From Gammaproteobacteria bacterium (lineage in GTDB: Bacteria > Pseudomonadota > Gammaproteobacteria > Pseudomonadales > Pseudohongiellaceae), in the NCBI GenBank assembly GCA_029245395.1, contig JAQWPL010000018.1, forward strand, positions 1 to 64,000: DNA of 64,000 bases, in the 5' to 3' direction. Within the stretch, counting starts at the first letter, position 1; the number at the start of each line of letters is the position of its first letter. The notes below the pieces were generated by a model, which worked only from the letters and a program-made list of their open reading frames with translations, was not told the DNA's origin and searched no databases. A program made the position numbers and the translations under genes. Shown in pieces: positions 17,424 to 25,829 of the stretch.

Positions 17424-18041
17424 ATGAATAACCTGGCAAAACCGGTGATATTCCTCCTGTGCCTGTGGCCAGGAGCCTATCTTATCTATGCGGTGTATCT
17501 GGTTTTCACTGGAGGTGAAAACCTGCTGGGGCCCGATCCGGCCCAGTTCCTTTCCTTACAAACTGGAGAGTGGGCGATTCGCCTGTTGATTTTATCCCTG
17601 GCAATCACACCCCTGCGCTATCTGCTTAACTGGCCTTATGTGTTCCGATTGCGGCGTATGATCGGATTGTTCGCCTATTTTTATGTTTGTATGCACCTGC
17701 TGGTCTTTCTCTGGTTTATGCTCGGCTGGCAATGGGGAAATATCGGAGTAGAAATTGCAGAACGACCCTTTATCACCATAGGCTTTTCTGCATTCGTTTT
17801 ATTGACGCCACTGGCAGCCACTTCTTTCAATACCGCCCAACGTAAACTGGGCCGAAACTGGAAAAAACTGCATCGATTGACCTATGCCGTCTCCTTTCTG
17901 GCCGTGATGCATGTGATATGGATAGTACGCTCGAGCTACTTTGATGCAGTGCTGTATGGTGGCTTGGTTTTTGTGTTGTTGGGTTACAGATTGCTGAGAA
18001 AGTACAGTAATGGCGTTAAAGGTTTTACCCTGATCCGTTAA
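17424..18041 (+). CDS. msrQ: Haem-binding membrane subunit MsrQ
   Basis: A 205-residue inner-membrane b-type cytochrome delivering electrons to MsrP. It belongs to the ferric-reductase-like transmembrane family, with five or six hydrophobic segments. Haem-ligand histidines are plausible in YVCMHLLVFLWF near residue 91 and LHRLTYAVSFLAVMHVIW near 151-168. RRMIGLFAYFY and SFNTAQRKLGRNWKKLHRLT are typical family segments. The tRNA promoter begins immediately after it. Confidence 0.93.
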   Translation: MNNLAKPVIFLLCLWPGAYLIYAVYLVFTGGENLLGPDPAQFLSLQTGEWAIRLLILSLAITPLRYLLNWPYVFRLRRMIGLFAYFYVCMHLLVFLWFMLGWQWGNIGVEIAERPFITIGFSAFVLLTPLAATSFNTAQRKLGRNWKKLHRLTYAVSFLAVMHVIWIVRSSYFDAVLYGGLVFVLLGYRLLRKYSNGVKGFTLIR

Positions 18042-18045
18042 ACCC

Positions 18046-18073
18046 TTGTTTGAAGCAACTTAATAAGTATAAT
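18046..18073 (+). promoter_or_regulatory. Promoter of the tRNA-Ile cluster
   Basis: A perfect TATAAT (18068-18073) is preceded at 16 bp by TTGTTT (18046-18051) and followed by the G+C-rich GCGCG discriminator typical of stringently controlled stable-RNA promoters. It lies 43 bp upstream of the first tRNA-like copy. Confidence 0.65.
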
Positions 18074-18115
18074 GCGCGTTCTCGTTTTTCAGAGAAATTC
18101 ATTAGTAGGAAATTT

Positions 18116-18178
18116 GGGTCTGTAGCTCAGGTGGTTAGAGCGCATCCCATAGTTATAAAGAGCAGGATGAGGTCGGTG
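18116..18178 (+). pseudogene. Truncated tRNA-Ile-like copy with enlarged anticodon loop
   Basis: The 5' part (acceptor strand, D-arm, start of the anticodon stem) is identical to the intact tRNA-Ile at 18189. The 7-base anticodon loop is replaced by 17 bases, CATAGTTATAAAGAGCA, between the CATCC and GGATG stem arms. The copy ends after GGTCGGTG, so the T-arm and 3' acceptor are missing. The upstream AGGAAATTT also precedes the intact gene, indicating a tandem duplication of a 73-bp unit. Confidence 0.75.
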
Positions 18179-18188
18179 CAGGAAATTT

Positions 18189-18265
18189 GGGTCTGTAGCT
18201 CAGGTGGTTAGAGCGCATCCCTGATAAGGATGAGGTCGGTGGTTCGAGTCCACCCAGACCCACCA
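18189..18265 (+). tRNA. tRNA-Ile (anticodon GAT)
   Basis: A 77-base complete cloverleaf: acceptor GGGTCTG / CAGACCC with encoded CCA, D-arm TAGCTCAGGTGGTTAGAGC, anticodon stem CATCC / GGATG with loop CTGATAA (anticodon GAT), variable loop AGGTC and T-arm GGTGGTTCGAGTCCACC. In most gammaproteobacteria this tRNA sits inside rRNA operons; here it stands alone downstream of msrQ and is bracketed by two aberrant copies. Confidence 0.95.
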
Positions 18266-18273
18266 AATTTCGC

Positions 18274-18368
18274 TAGTCTGTAGCTCAGGTGGTTAGAGCT
18301 CATCCCATAGTTATAAAGAGCAGGATGAGGTCGGTGGATCGAGTCCTTTTACCCACCCAGACCCACCA
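18274..18368 (+). pseudogene. Full-length but aberrant tRNA-Ile-like copy
   Basis: It has D-arm, anticodon stem, T-arm and encoded CCA like the intact gene. The anticodon loop is the same 17-base CATAGTTATAAAGAGCA as in the first copy. The first two acceptor bases are TA instead of GG, so they cannot pair with the 3' CC. The T-stem holds extra bases (CCTTTTACCCACC), and the D-arm end is GAGCT rather than GAGCG. It is unlikely to be charged as tRNA-Ile. Confidence 0.75.
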
Positions 18369-18508
18369 ATTTTTATATTTACTTCGATCAATTTTCAAGT
18401 TTCGTTAATGTCCATATACGGACTCTGACTTAGTCATCTCTGGCTTCGATTCCATGAGGATTAACCACTTATCCGCACTTTCCACATATGATTCAATTTA
18501 TTCAAAAT

Positions 18509-20131
18509 CTATCGTGTGTCTGCTGGCAGAGCACAAACGAAATTTTCCGCGTTATTCTGGTCCCCGCTACCAATATATTGTGCTGTCTGTGGGTACGGGC
18601 ATAAAGGTCTCGTCAATGAAATCGTTGGATCATCTACTACTGTTCCTGTGCCAATAATTTTTGCTGGAGCTGTGTCCAGCTCAACCCAGGCTTCTAAAGC
18701 GCCAAGGAGATCATGCTCGGCGTCAGTGACTGTAGCCAAGAATCCGTTACCAAAACTATTTGGTCCTATACCTCCCGAGCAATGCCCCATGCCCGGCACC
18801 AGGAACAAACGATAAAAATCTTCAACGTTGCTTGTATCACTGCGCGGATCAGGAAAGCGGTTAAGGAAACGGTTTACATTTTCATAATAGTCAATTGAGT
18901 TGAATGCCGAGATGGCAGCATCCCCCCAGCCATGATATTGAATCAATTTCCCCCCATTGGCGCGAAAAGAACGCAGATCAGGATTGGTAGAATTTAGTAT
19001 CAACCCTGCTTTATCATCACCAAAAGTTACATCATTATCAAAATCCAGCGAGCTGTAATCCCACTCCAGTTGCTCAAATACAGCATGCCCATAATATGTA
19101 TTACCAAAATTTCCCTGGATGCTCATTGCCTGTGGTGCCGGGGATAGTATCCATGGCACCCACCCACCCGGAACCGCTTCAGTGCCCATAGGCCATCCTG
19201 GGAATATTGATTCACCGGTGCGAGGATTAATCGCTCCGGTGTAAATTTTCTCCAATGTGGAGACCTGTCCCGGTGCCAGACAGTCCGATTTATCGCCAAT
19301 TTCACAAGCTAATACAGCTGGATCGAATTGACATACCCCTGGATTTTCAATGAGTCCATCTTCTACTCCATCCAGGTCATCACACGCTGCAAGGACTGCG
19401 TTTTGAATGACAGGCAATTTCTCAAGAGGAAGGGGGTTTTCAGCCAGGGCTATTTCATTCCAGACAAAGCCCGTGAACAAGTGCGACCAGCTGTTCGCCG
19501 GTGCACCAGCAATGATGCCGTTAAAGTCTTCCGGGTAACGCTGCGCTTCCATTAGCGCTTCTCGCCCACCATCAGAACAGCCATTGAAATAACTCAGTTC
19601 CTGGGGACGACCAAAATAGGTATTAAGAATTGCCTTGGCCTGAACACTGGTTTCATGAACGGCGCGATAACCAAAATCAATGAGTTTTTCGGGATGTCCA
19701 ATCGCCCATGATGCACCTGGGTCCTGGGCACTATGCCCATCATCCGTTCCAGCGACTGCATAGCCTCGCCTGAGAGGATCGATAAGAGCAAGACGATTAA
19801 TTGATCCAGCCCAGCCGCCATTTCCTATTTGTAAATATTTACCGTTCCAGCTGGATACGGGAAGCCATAATTCAAGTCGAATCTCGGAATCTGATGTGGG
19901 ACGGGTGATGGCCTGCACTTCACAATGTTCCGGAGCTACAACAGGAGGCGCATTACCAAAAATAGCGGGCACAGGAACTGGCCCTTCAGGAACAAGCTTT
20001 GCCGAAGTGATGGTGGTATAGGGGAGGCTGAGATTCGACAGGTCACCACAAGCTTGTTGCGCAATTACTGATTCCATTGGCGCAATTAGAAGCAAAGCAG
20101 CCGCGGAAATTCGAATAAATAAATGGCCCAT
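18509..20131 (-). CDS. Tannase/feruloyl esterase family protein, exported
   Basis: A 540-residue secreted alpha/beta hydrolase of the tannase family, which cleaves esters of phenolic acids such as gallate or ferulate. Signal peptide to about SVIAQQ. The nucleophile is Ser186 in FNGCSDGGRE. A calcium-loop-like segment DLDGVEDGLIENPG lies near residue 255, the acid-residue region is YHGWGDAAIS near 398, and the His region is VPGMGHCSGG near 450. A second family member is at 58131. On its upstream side is a set of alternative hairpins. Substrate is not predictable from sequence alone. Confidence 0.88.
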   Translation of the reverse strand: MGHLFIRISAAALLLIAPMESVIAQQACGDLSNLSLPYTTITSAKLVPEGPVPVPAIFGNAPPVVAPEHCEVQAITRPTSDSEIRLELWLPVSSWNGKYLQIGNGGWAGSINRLALIDPLRRGYAVAGTDDGHSAQDPGASWAIGHPEKLIDFGYRAVHETSVQAKAILNTYFGRPQELSYFNGCSDGGREALMEAQRYPEDFNGIIAGAPANSWSHLFTGFVWNEIALAENPLPLEKLPVIQNAVLAACDDLDGVEDGLIENPGVCQFDPAVLACEIGDKSDCLAPGQVSTLEKIYTGAINPRTGESIFPGWPMGTEAVPGGWVPWILSPAPQAMSIQGNFGNTYYGHAVFEQLEWDYSSLDFDNDVTFGDDKAGLILNSTNPDLRSFRANGGKLIQYHGWGDAAISAFNSIDYYENVNRFLNRFPDPRSDTSNVEDFYRLFLVPGMGHCSGGIGPNSFGNGFLATVTDAEHDLLGALEAWVELDTAPAKIIGTGTVVDDPTISLTRPLCPYPQTAQYIGSGDQNNAENFVCALPADTR

Positions 20132-20184
20132 TTTTGTCCCTCAAAAATCAAAATGTATATTTTCAATTAGGTTTTACCCCAAAA

Positions 20185-20248
20185 GCAGACGTTTTAACAA
20201 TCTTTAACGGGATTTATCCCGAGCGTCTGCATTGGATCGAATGCAGAC
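20185..20248 (-). promoter_or_regulatory. Mutually exclusive hairpins upstream of the tannase gene
   Basis: Three related arms: A GCAGACG (20185-20191), B CGTCTGCATT (20224-20233) and C AATGCAGAC (20240-20248). A pairs with B (7 bp), or B pairs with C (9 bp perfect, 6-base loop), but not both. A small CGGGAT / ATCCCG hairpin (20208-20221) sits between A and B. On the minus strand this lies after the arylsulfotransferase-like gene and before the tannase start, so it could be a terminator or a switchable leader. Confidence 0.5.
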
Positions 20249-20305
20249 ATTAGAATATTGATCGATTATTTAGTTATAAAACATTATTCCAGATACTTTT
20301 TATAT

Positions 20306-21670
20306 TCACGGCAACACAAAATCTCCTAACTCTGGAGTTACAACTACACGTTCAACCGGTGTATCCAGTTGGGGTATCCAAGAATAAGGTATCCGGTAAG
20401 CTCGATAAACTGCATTTGAGCCTCTGGTGCTGAAAGGAGATGGCGGGTTCATGTATTCCCAGACAATGTCCCCATCCGGAGTAATTTCAAACACTCTGCC
20501 GGGCGCCCCTTCTGTAATCAAGGTATTGCCATTGGGCAGGCGCTGGGCACCACTGATATTGGTGCTAAAAAAATTGGCTCTTGCATAGGACCAGACCAAC
20601 TCCAGTGTGACCGGATTAATTTCCAGAATTCGAGACGTTGCGCGGGCATAAATCCCTGTGCCCATCTGTGCTATTGGACTTGGTGCGCCATAGCCGCTTG
20701 AACCACCGTTATCAAAGATGATGATATTGCCTGCACCGGGCAGGCCTTGGGGAATAAAATGGGCATTATGCTGACCAATAACCTGGCCAATTGCCATTTC
20801 TTCTTCGCTGCGGCTGAAATCGGGACCAATCTGCCAGACCACGGAGCCATTACGATCAATGATCGCTATTACACTGGCTTCACGACTACTGATGATGACA
20901 TTGTCCGGATGAAATCGTGAATCCCCGGCGTCATACCATTGATTCGGTCCCACATAAGTAGCCGAATTTATATGAAACCAGTCAAAACTGCCCCGTGCTT
21001 CATTGAATCGCGATGCTGTGGCTATTGCAGCTCGTTCTTCTGTATCGAAACTGAATTCATCAATATGATCAGCAGCTAGCCATTCCCAGAGGATATTACC
21101 TGCCTGATCAATCTCAATAAGGCGGTCATCTTCCAGCATCACAGTGGAAATATTCTCATCTACATGATTTGTGTGAGTCAGCAGCAGGGTCCTGCCGTTA
21201 TCCAACTGCGGATCACTTCCCGGAGAATAATAGCCAGCGGGAATATCCGTGCGTTGCCAGTCATGATGAATACGAGCACTCCAAACAGATTCACCATTGC
21301 TTTGTGTTATCTGTAAATTTTTTTCATAGCGCCAGGTTTCAATACCTTCGAAATTTTGTTGTATCAGTGCCAGGGCTTCCTGGTGTGGAGTATTTGACCC
21401 TGTGGTGCCAATGACATTCCCGCCAGGCAATACTCTGGCTGGACCGCCGGGTGACAAATTAAAGCCTTCCCATTCCTTGACCGCATTGCCATTCATGTCT
21501 ATGACAATAACGTTGGGTGAGTCCAGAATAGACAGCACATTAAATCCGTTCCAGGTATTGGTTGGATCGTATATTGTATTGCCTGTGGGATAAACCGTTG
21601 GTGCTGTCAAAGACAATGATGAAGAAAGTAAAAAAATTACTGCACTAAATAAACGAATGCTATTTTTCAT
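20306..21670 (-). CDS. Arylsulfotransferase (ASST)-like exported protein
   Basis: A 454-residue secreted protein starting at MKNSIRLFSA with AGGGGG upstream; the in-frame Met at 21718 is less likely. After the signal peptide it has repeated propeller-like strands (NVIVIDMNGNAVKEWEGF, RLIEIDQAGNILWEWLA, IAIIDRNGSVVWQIG, VFEITPDGDIVWEYM). HHDWQRTD, HNAHFIPQG and GGAQRLPNGNTLITEG-type segments resemble arylsulfate sulfotransferases. ASST enzymes move sulfate between phenols, but many family members lack a proven activity. It is on the same strand as the tannase. Confidence 0.75.
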   Translation of the reverse strand: MKNSIRLFSAVIFLLSSSLSLTAPTVYPTGNTIYDPTNTWNGFNVLSILDSPNVIVIDMNGNAVKEWEGFNLSPGGPARVLPGGNVIGTTGSNTPHQEALALIQQNFEGIETWRYEKNLQITQSNGESVWSARIHHDWQRTDIPAGYYSPGSDPQLDNGRTLLLTHTNHVDENISTVMLEDDRLIEIDQAGNILWEWLAADHIDEFSFDTEERAAIATASRFNEARGSFDWFHINSATYVGPNQWYDAGDSRFHPDNVIISSREASVIAIIDRNGSVVWQIGPDFSRSEEEMAIGQVIGQHNAHFIPQGLPGAGNIIIFDNGGSSGYGAPSPIAQMGTGIYARATSRILEINPVTLELVWSYARANFFSTNISGAQRLPNGNTLITEGAPGRVFEITPDGDIVWEYMNPPSPFSTRGSNAVYRAYRIPYSWIPQLDTPVERVVVTPELGDFVLP

Positions 21671-21805
21671 TTTTCCCCCTGAAGAGAGATTATTGCTGAT
21701 TTCAGACACTATTCGCAACGCTTCACATTAGACCGTTTTTAGGAAAAATATGCTAATGTCGCTTCTTCTTCAGACAGTGTTTTCAACAATAGGATAAAAG
21801 AAGTT

Positions 21806-22768
21806 ATGCAAAAAAAGACTTTAGGTGATTCTTCCCTTGAAGTAGCCCCGCTAGCATTTGGTGGGAATGTTTTTGGCTGGACCGCGGATGAACCTACATC
21901 TTTTGAACTGCTCAATGCATTTGTGGATGCCGGCTTTAACCTGATTGATACAGCGAATATGTATTCTTCCTGGGCGCCGGGAAATGTAGGGGGCGAATCG
22001 GAAGCAGTGATAGGGAACTGGCTGAAACAAGGACAAGTGTCGAGGGAAGACGTTGTGATAGTGACTAAGGTGGGTATTAATATGGAGCATCCCTGGGACC
22101 ACAGTCTTGCTTCGTTGTCCCGTGAGAGCATCATGACCGAAGTGGAAAATTCCCTGCGCCGTCTACAGACAGATTATATCGATCTCTATCTTTCCCATAT
22201 TGATGATCCAAAAACACCAATGGAGGAAACCCTTGCTGCCTATGATGAGTTGGTTAAATCCGGCAAGGTCAGATTCATTGGCGCATCCAATTTCACAAAA
22301 GACAGATTGGAGGAAGCTCTCAGGATTAGCAAAGAAAACAATCTTGCTACCTATGTTGCCTTGCAACCTCACTACAACCTCTATCACCGGGAAGATTACG
22401 AAGGAGGACTTCAGGATTTTTGTGTCGCGAATAATATTGGCGTGTTTACTTATTTTTCCCTGGCCAGTGGTTTTCTTGCCGGTAAATATCGTAATGAAGC
22501 GGATCTGGAAGGTAGTTCCAGAGGAGATTTTGTCAAGGGGATGCTGAATAAGCGCGGTTTCAATATCCTTTCAGTCCTTGATGAAGTGGCAGCGCAATTA
22601 GCCGTACACCCTGTACAGGTGGCACTGGCTTGGCTCATGGCGCAGCCTGGCTTAGTGGCCCCAATAGCCAGTGCAACCAATCTTGATCAACTCCAGGAAA
22701 TTATGGGCAGTGCAAACCTGGAGTTAAGTGATTCCCAACTGGAGCAATTGAATGAAAGCGGCAAATAG
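21806..22768 (+). CDS. Aldo/keto reductase
   Basis: A 320-residue cytoplasmic NADPH-dependent oxidoreductase with the TIM-barrel family pattern: LAFGGNVFGW, NLIDTANMYS (catalytic Asp and Tyr), VVIVTKVG (Lys), YIDLYLSHIDDP (His), GASNFTKDRLEEAL and PIASATNLDQLQEIM. Length is typical, and the best resemblance is to the YajO/Tas-like AKR group. Its stop overlaps the start of the next gene by 17 bp, so the two are co-translated. Substrate unknown. Confidence 0.92.
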   Translation: MQKKTLGDSSLEVAPLAFGGNVFGWTADEPTSFELLNAFVDAGFNLIDTANMYSSWAPGNVGGESEAVIGNWLKQGQVSREDVVIVTKVGINMEHPWDHSLASLSRESIMTEVENSLRRLQTDYIDLYLSHIDDPKTPMEETLAAYDELVKSGKVRFIGASNFTKDRLEEALRISKENNLATYVALQPHYNLYHREDYEGGLQDFCVANNIGVFTYFSLASGFLAGKYRNEADLEGSSRGDFVKGMLNKRGFNILSVLDEVAAQLAVHPVQVALAWLMAQPGLVAPIASATNLDQLQEIMGSANLELSDSQLEQLNESGK

Positions 22769-23786
22769 ACAGTTGATTCAGATGACTAATTTTGCTTTTT
22801 CTTTGTTGCTAATTCCTCTCATGATTTTATTTTCTGCGGTTGGTTGGGCCCATCATGGAAACTTTACTTATGATGGCTCTACAGTCATCACCATTGAAGG
22901 TGAGGTGCTGGTGTTTAACTGGACCAACCCACACAGCATTCTGATGATCCAGACAGACAATGGCGATGAAATAGAAATTGAAATAGATGGACCCTCTTTG
23001 ATCAGGCCCATGGGTGTTAATAGTGACAGCCTCAAACCAGGAGAACGCATTATTGCCTATGTTAGTCCCAGCAACCGGGGCAGGTCAGATGAAGTGCTTG
23101 GCAGGGAAATTATCAAAGAGGACGGCAGTCTGATACGAGTCTCGGTGGCCTTTGCCCGTCAGCAAGCAAGGGAAAACTTGCTAAAGGCAGATAGTGTATT
23201 GGGCAGTTGGGTGCCCGACCGAACCAATTTGTTTACCCATGTGGCAAGCAGCGCATCCTGGCAACTGACACAAGCCGGACAAGCATTATTTGATAGTTAC
23301 GATAGCAGCGTCTCTTTCGCCCAGGCAGAGTGTTTATCTGCCACAGCGCCTACCTTGATGATGTACCCAACAGTCAATTTTCTTACACAGGTGAACGGGT
23401 ATATTGAAATCAATGCCGACTGGATGGGGGCTTCCAGGACTGTCTATATGGATGGTCGTGATCATCCAGTGCCTGAAACAAGTTACTACCAAGGCCATTC
23501 AATTGGTCATTGGGAAGACGATGATCTGGTGATTGAAACGACCAATTTCACGGAAAATTCAATAGGTAATGTTTTCAGTATTGCTTCTGGTGTCAGCAAA
23601 AAAATTGTAGAGCGTATTTCCTTAAATAACACTGGCAGCACCGCCACTTATAGCTTCACCCTCACCGATCCAGACTATCTTGCAGCCCCGGTGGCAGCCA
23701 GCTATGAGTGGCATTATCGGCCGGACGTGAGTGTCAGTAGCGAAGCCTGTGATCTGGAAGTAGCACGTCGATACCTGGAAGAGTAA
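22752..23786 (+). CDS. Exported DUF6152-like protein (long form)
   Basis: A 344-residue secreted protein. The ATG at 22752 follows GGAG and overlaps the aldo/keto reductase end; a second Met (22782) is closer to the signal peptide, which ends at AVGWAHHG. The N-terminal DUF6152-like half has HHGNFTYDGS and FNWTNPHSILMIQTDNG. The C-terminal half has VYMDGRDHPVPETSYYQGHS and IGHWEDDDLVIETTNFTEN. It has the same two-half plan as 4304-5398. Function unknown; it belongs to the local paralogue set. Confidence 0.78.
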   Translation: MKAANRQLIQMTNFAFSLLLIPLMILFSAVGWAHHGNFTYDGSTVITIEGEVLVFNWTNPHSILMIQTDNGDEIEIEIDGPSLIRPMGVNSDSLKPGERIIAYVSPSNRGRSDEVLGREIIKEDGSLIRVSVAFARQQARENLLKADSVLGSWVPDRTNLFTHVASSASWQLTQAGQALFDSYDSSVSFAQAECLSATAPTLMMYPTVNFLTQVNGYIEINADWMGASRTVYMDGRDHPVPETSYYQGHSIGHWEDDDLVIETTNFTENSIGNVFSIASGVSKKIVERISLNNTGSTATYSFTLTDPDYLAAPVAASYEWHYRPDVSVSSEACDLEVARRYLEE

Positions 23787-23863
23787 TCACTCTCCGGAAG
23801 ACTATGATATTCTTATTAAACAGTGTTCAATTAAATAAACGTTGATTAGAAAAAGAGGCCTAT

Positions 23864-25723
23864 ATGACACGTCGAATTTTTACTGTCCTGACCATACTCC
23901 TGGTTATTTCTTGCGGGGGCCAGAGCAATGATCCTGCTTCGACTGCAGTAACTGAAACGGCATCTACTTCAGCGCTGAATGAATCAGATCGGTTAAATGC
24001 CTGGTTTGCAGATAGAAATGAAGAGCGGTTGGCCTATAGCCCCATGGAGCTGACAACATTAAACCGCAAGGAGCAGTATGACCAGCTGGACCAGTTCAGC
24101 CTGGAGGCGGCTCAGGAGCAGTTGGCCTGGCATGCCGCTACTATTGAGGAAATGCAGCAGGCGTTTTCCTACGACGCCCTTGACCTGGAGGCCAAGTCTT
24201 CCTGGGACACCTGGATCTACATGCATGAGCGCAATCGTGGCATTCAGGAATTTGCCAGCCAGTTTTACTTATTTGAGCAGATGAACGGCAATCATTCGTT
24301 ATTTCCTACCTTCATGATCAACTATCACAAGGTGGACACCTTGTCAGATATGCAGGCTTATATAGCCAGGCTCAGGCAAGTGGACCATGCATTGGGACAG
24401 GAACTGGAGAAAGCCAGAAGCAATGCAGAGCGGGGTGTAAGAGCACCGATGTTTGCCTATGAAATTGTCATTGACGAGGCCAGGAAAATAATCAGCGGTG
24501 TGCCATTTGGTGATCAGGTTGAAAATGAGTCAGCGGTATGGGCAGACAGCATGGCCAAAATTTCGGCGCTGGTGGAAGCAGGAGAAGTTGATACTGCGAT
24601 GGCCGAAACGCTGACCGACCAGGTGCGCAGTGCACTTCTGGAAGGGTACCAGCCCATCTATGAGGAGATTATTGCCTGGCTAAGTGAGGATATAGCCAAC
24701 ACCGATTCGGAGCCCCGGGGTGTCTGGGCATTGCCTCAGGGTGAGGCGTATTACAATCAGTTACTGTCCTTCTATACAACAACAAACCTGAGTGCTGAAG
24801 AAGTGCACCAGATCGGGCTGGAGGAAGTTGAACGGCTGATGGCGGAAATGGCAGTGGTCAAGGAAGAGGCTGGCTTTGCGGGAGAAATGCTGGAATTTCT
24901 GGATTTGGTTAGTTCGGATGAGAAATTTTATTATTCGAACACCGATGAAGGCCGGCAGGCATACCTGGATGATACCAATGCTTACTATGACTCCATTCGT
25001 GAAAAACTGCCTGAATATTTCGGCATCCTGCCCAAAGCTGATCTGGTAGTGAAAAGAGTAGAAGCATTTCGTGAGCAAGATGGTGCGCCAGCGCACTATA
25101 ATTCGAGCAGTCCTGATGGTGAAACGCCGGGCACTTACTACGTCCACATGTCTGATATGAATGCCAACCCAAGCTATGAAATGGAATCCACCGCTTACCA
25201 TGAAGGCCTGCCGGGTCATCATATGCAGATTGCCATTGCACTGGAATTGGAAACCATCCCGGAATTTCGACGCCAGACATTTTACAACGCCTATGTCGAG
25301 GGCTGGGCCCTGTATACCGAAAGACTAGCTTGGGAAATGGGGGCCTATGAGGATCCCTATTCCAATCTGGGCCGATTATCGAATGAAATCTGGCGTGGTG
25401 TGCGGCTGGTTGTAGATACCGGTATGCATGCTATGGGTTGGACCAAGGAGGAGGCTATTAATTATTTTGCTGCCCACTCCCTTGCCCCGATCGAATCCAT
25501 TGTTGCGGAAATCAACCGATACCTGGTGATACCCGGCCAGGCCACCAGCTACAAGATCGGAATGTTGAAAATTCTGGAATTGCGGGAACGTTCCCAAGAG
25601 GCTCTGGGTGAAAATTTCGATATCAGGGAATTCCACGATGTGGTGTTGAGTGGCGGAGCTTTACCTCTTGATATCCTGGACCGTCGCATTAATAATTACA
25701 TCGAAGTGGCCCAACTCCAGTAA
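23864..25723 (+). CDS. DUF885 family protein, putative metallopeptidase lipoprotein
   Basis: A 619-residue exported protein with lipobox VISC (Cys17). DUF885 proteins are distant relatives of zinc carboxypeptidases. The metal-binding motif is visible as YHEGLPGHHMQ near residue 445-455, with a downstream Glu in NAYVEGWALYTERLAWEMG near 475-493. Preceding and following regions are mostly helical, as in the family. It lies between two DUF6152-like genes on the same strand, suggesting an exported hydrolase that belongs with them. Confidence 0.88.
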   Translation: MTRRIFTVLTILLVISCGGQSNDPASTAVTETASTSALNESDRLNAWFADRNEERLAYSPMELTTLNRKEQYDQLDQFSLEAAQEQLAWHAATIEEMQQAFSYDALDLEAKSSWDTWIYMHERNRGIQEFASQFYLFEQMNGNHSLFPTFMINYHKVDTLSDMQAYIARLRQVDHALGQELEKARSNAERGVRAPMFAYEIVIDEARKIISGVPFGDQVENESAVWADSMAKISALVEAGEVDTAMAETLTDQVRSALLEGYQPIYEEIIAWLSEDIANTDSEPRGVWALPQGEAYYNQLLSFYTTTNLSAEEVHQIGLEEVERLMAEMAVVKEEAGFAGEMLEFLDLVSSDEKFYYSNTDEGRQAYLDDTNAYYDSIREKLPEYFGILPKADLVVKRVEAFREQDGAPAHYNSSSPDGETPGTYYVHMSDMNANPSYEMESTAYHEGLPGHHMQIAIALELETIPEFRRQTFYNAYVEGWALYTERLAWEMGAYEDPYSNLGRLSNEIWRGVRLVVDTGMHAMGWTKEEAINYFAAHSLAPIESIVAEINRYLVIPGQATSYKIGMLKILELRERSQEALGENFDIREFHDVVLSGGALPLDILDRRINNYIEVAQLQ

Positions 25724-25829
25724 ATAAGGAGATTTAGAGGATTCAGGAATAGAATTCTTTACTATCCTTAACCCGCGATGATATAAAATCAGGTTCCCAA
25801 GATTATTTCAGTTGTATAGAGAAAAGACC

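Noticed and set aside
18116-18368. Tandem tRNA-like units as a CRISPR or other repeat array
   Set aside because: The units are cloverleaf tRNA-Ile sequences with unequal lengths and no spacers.
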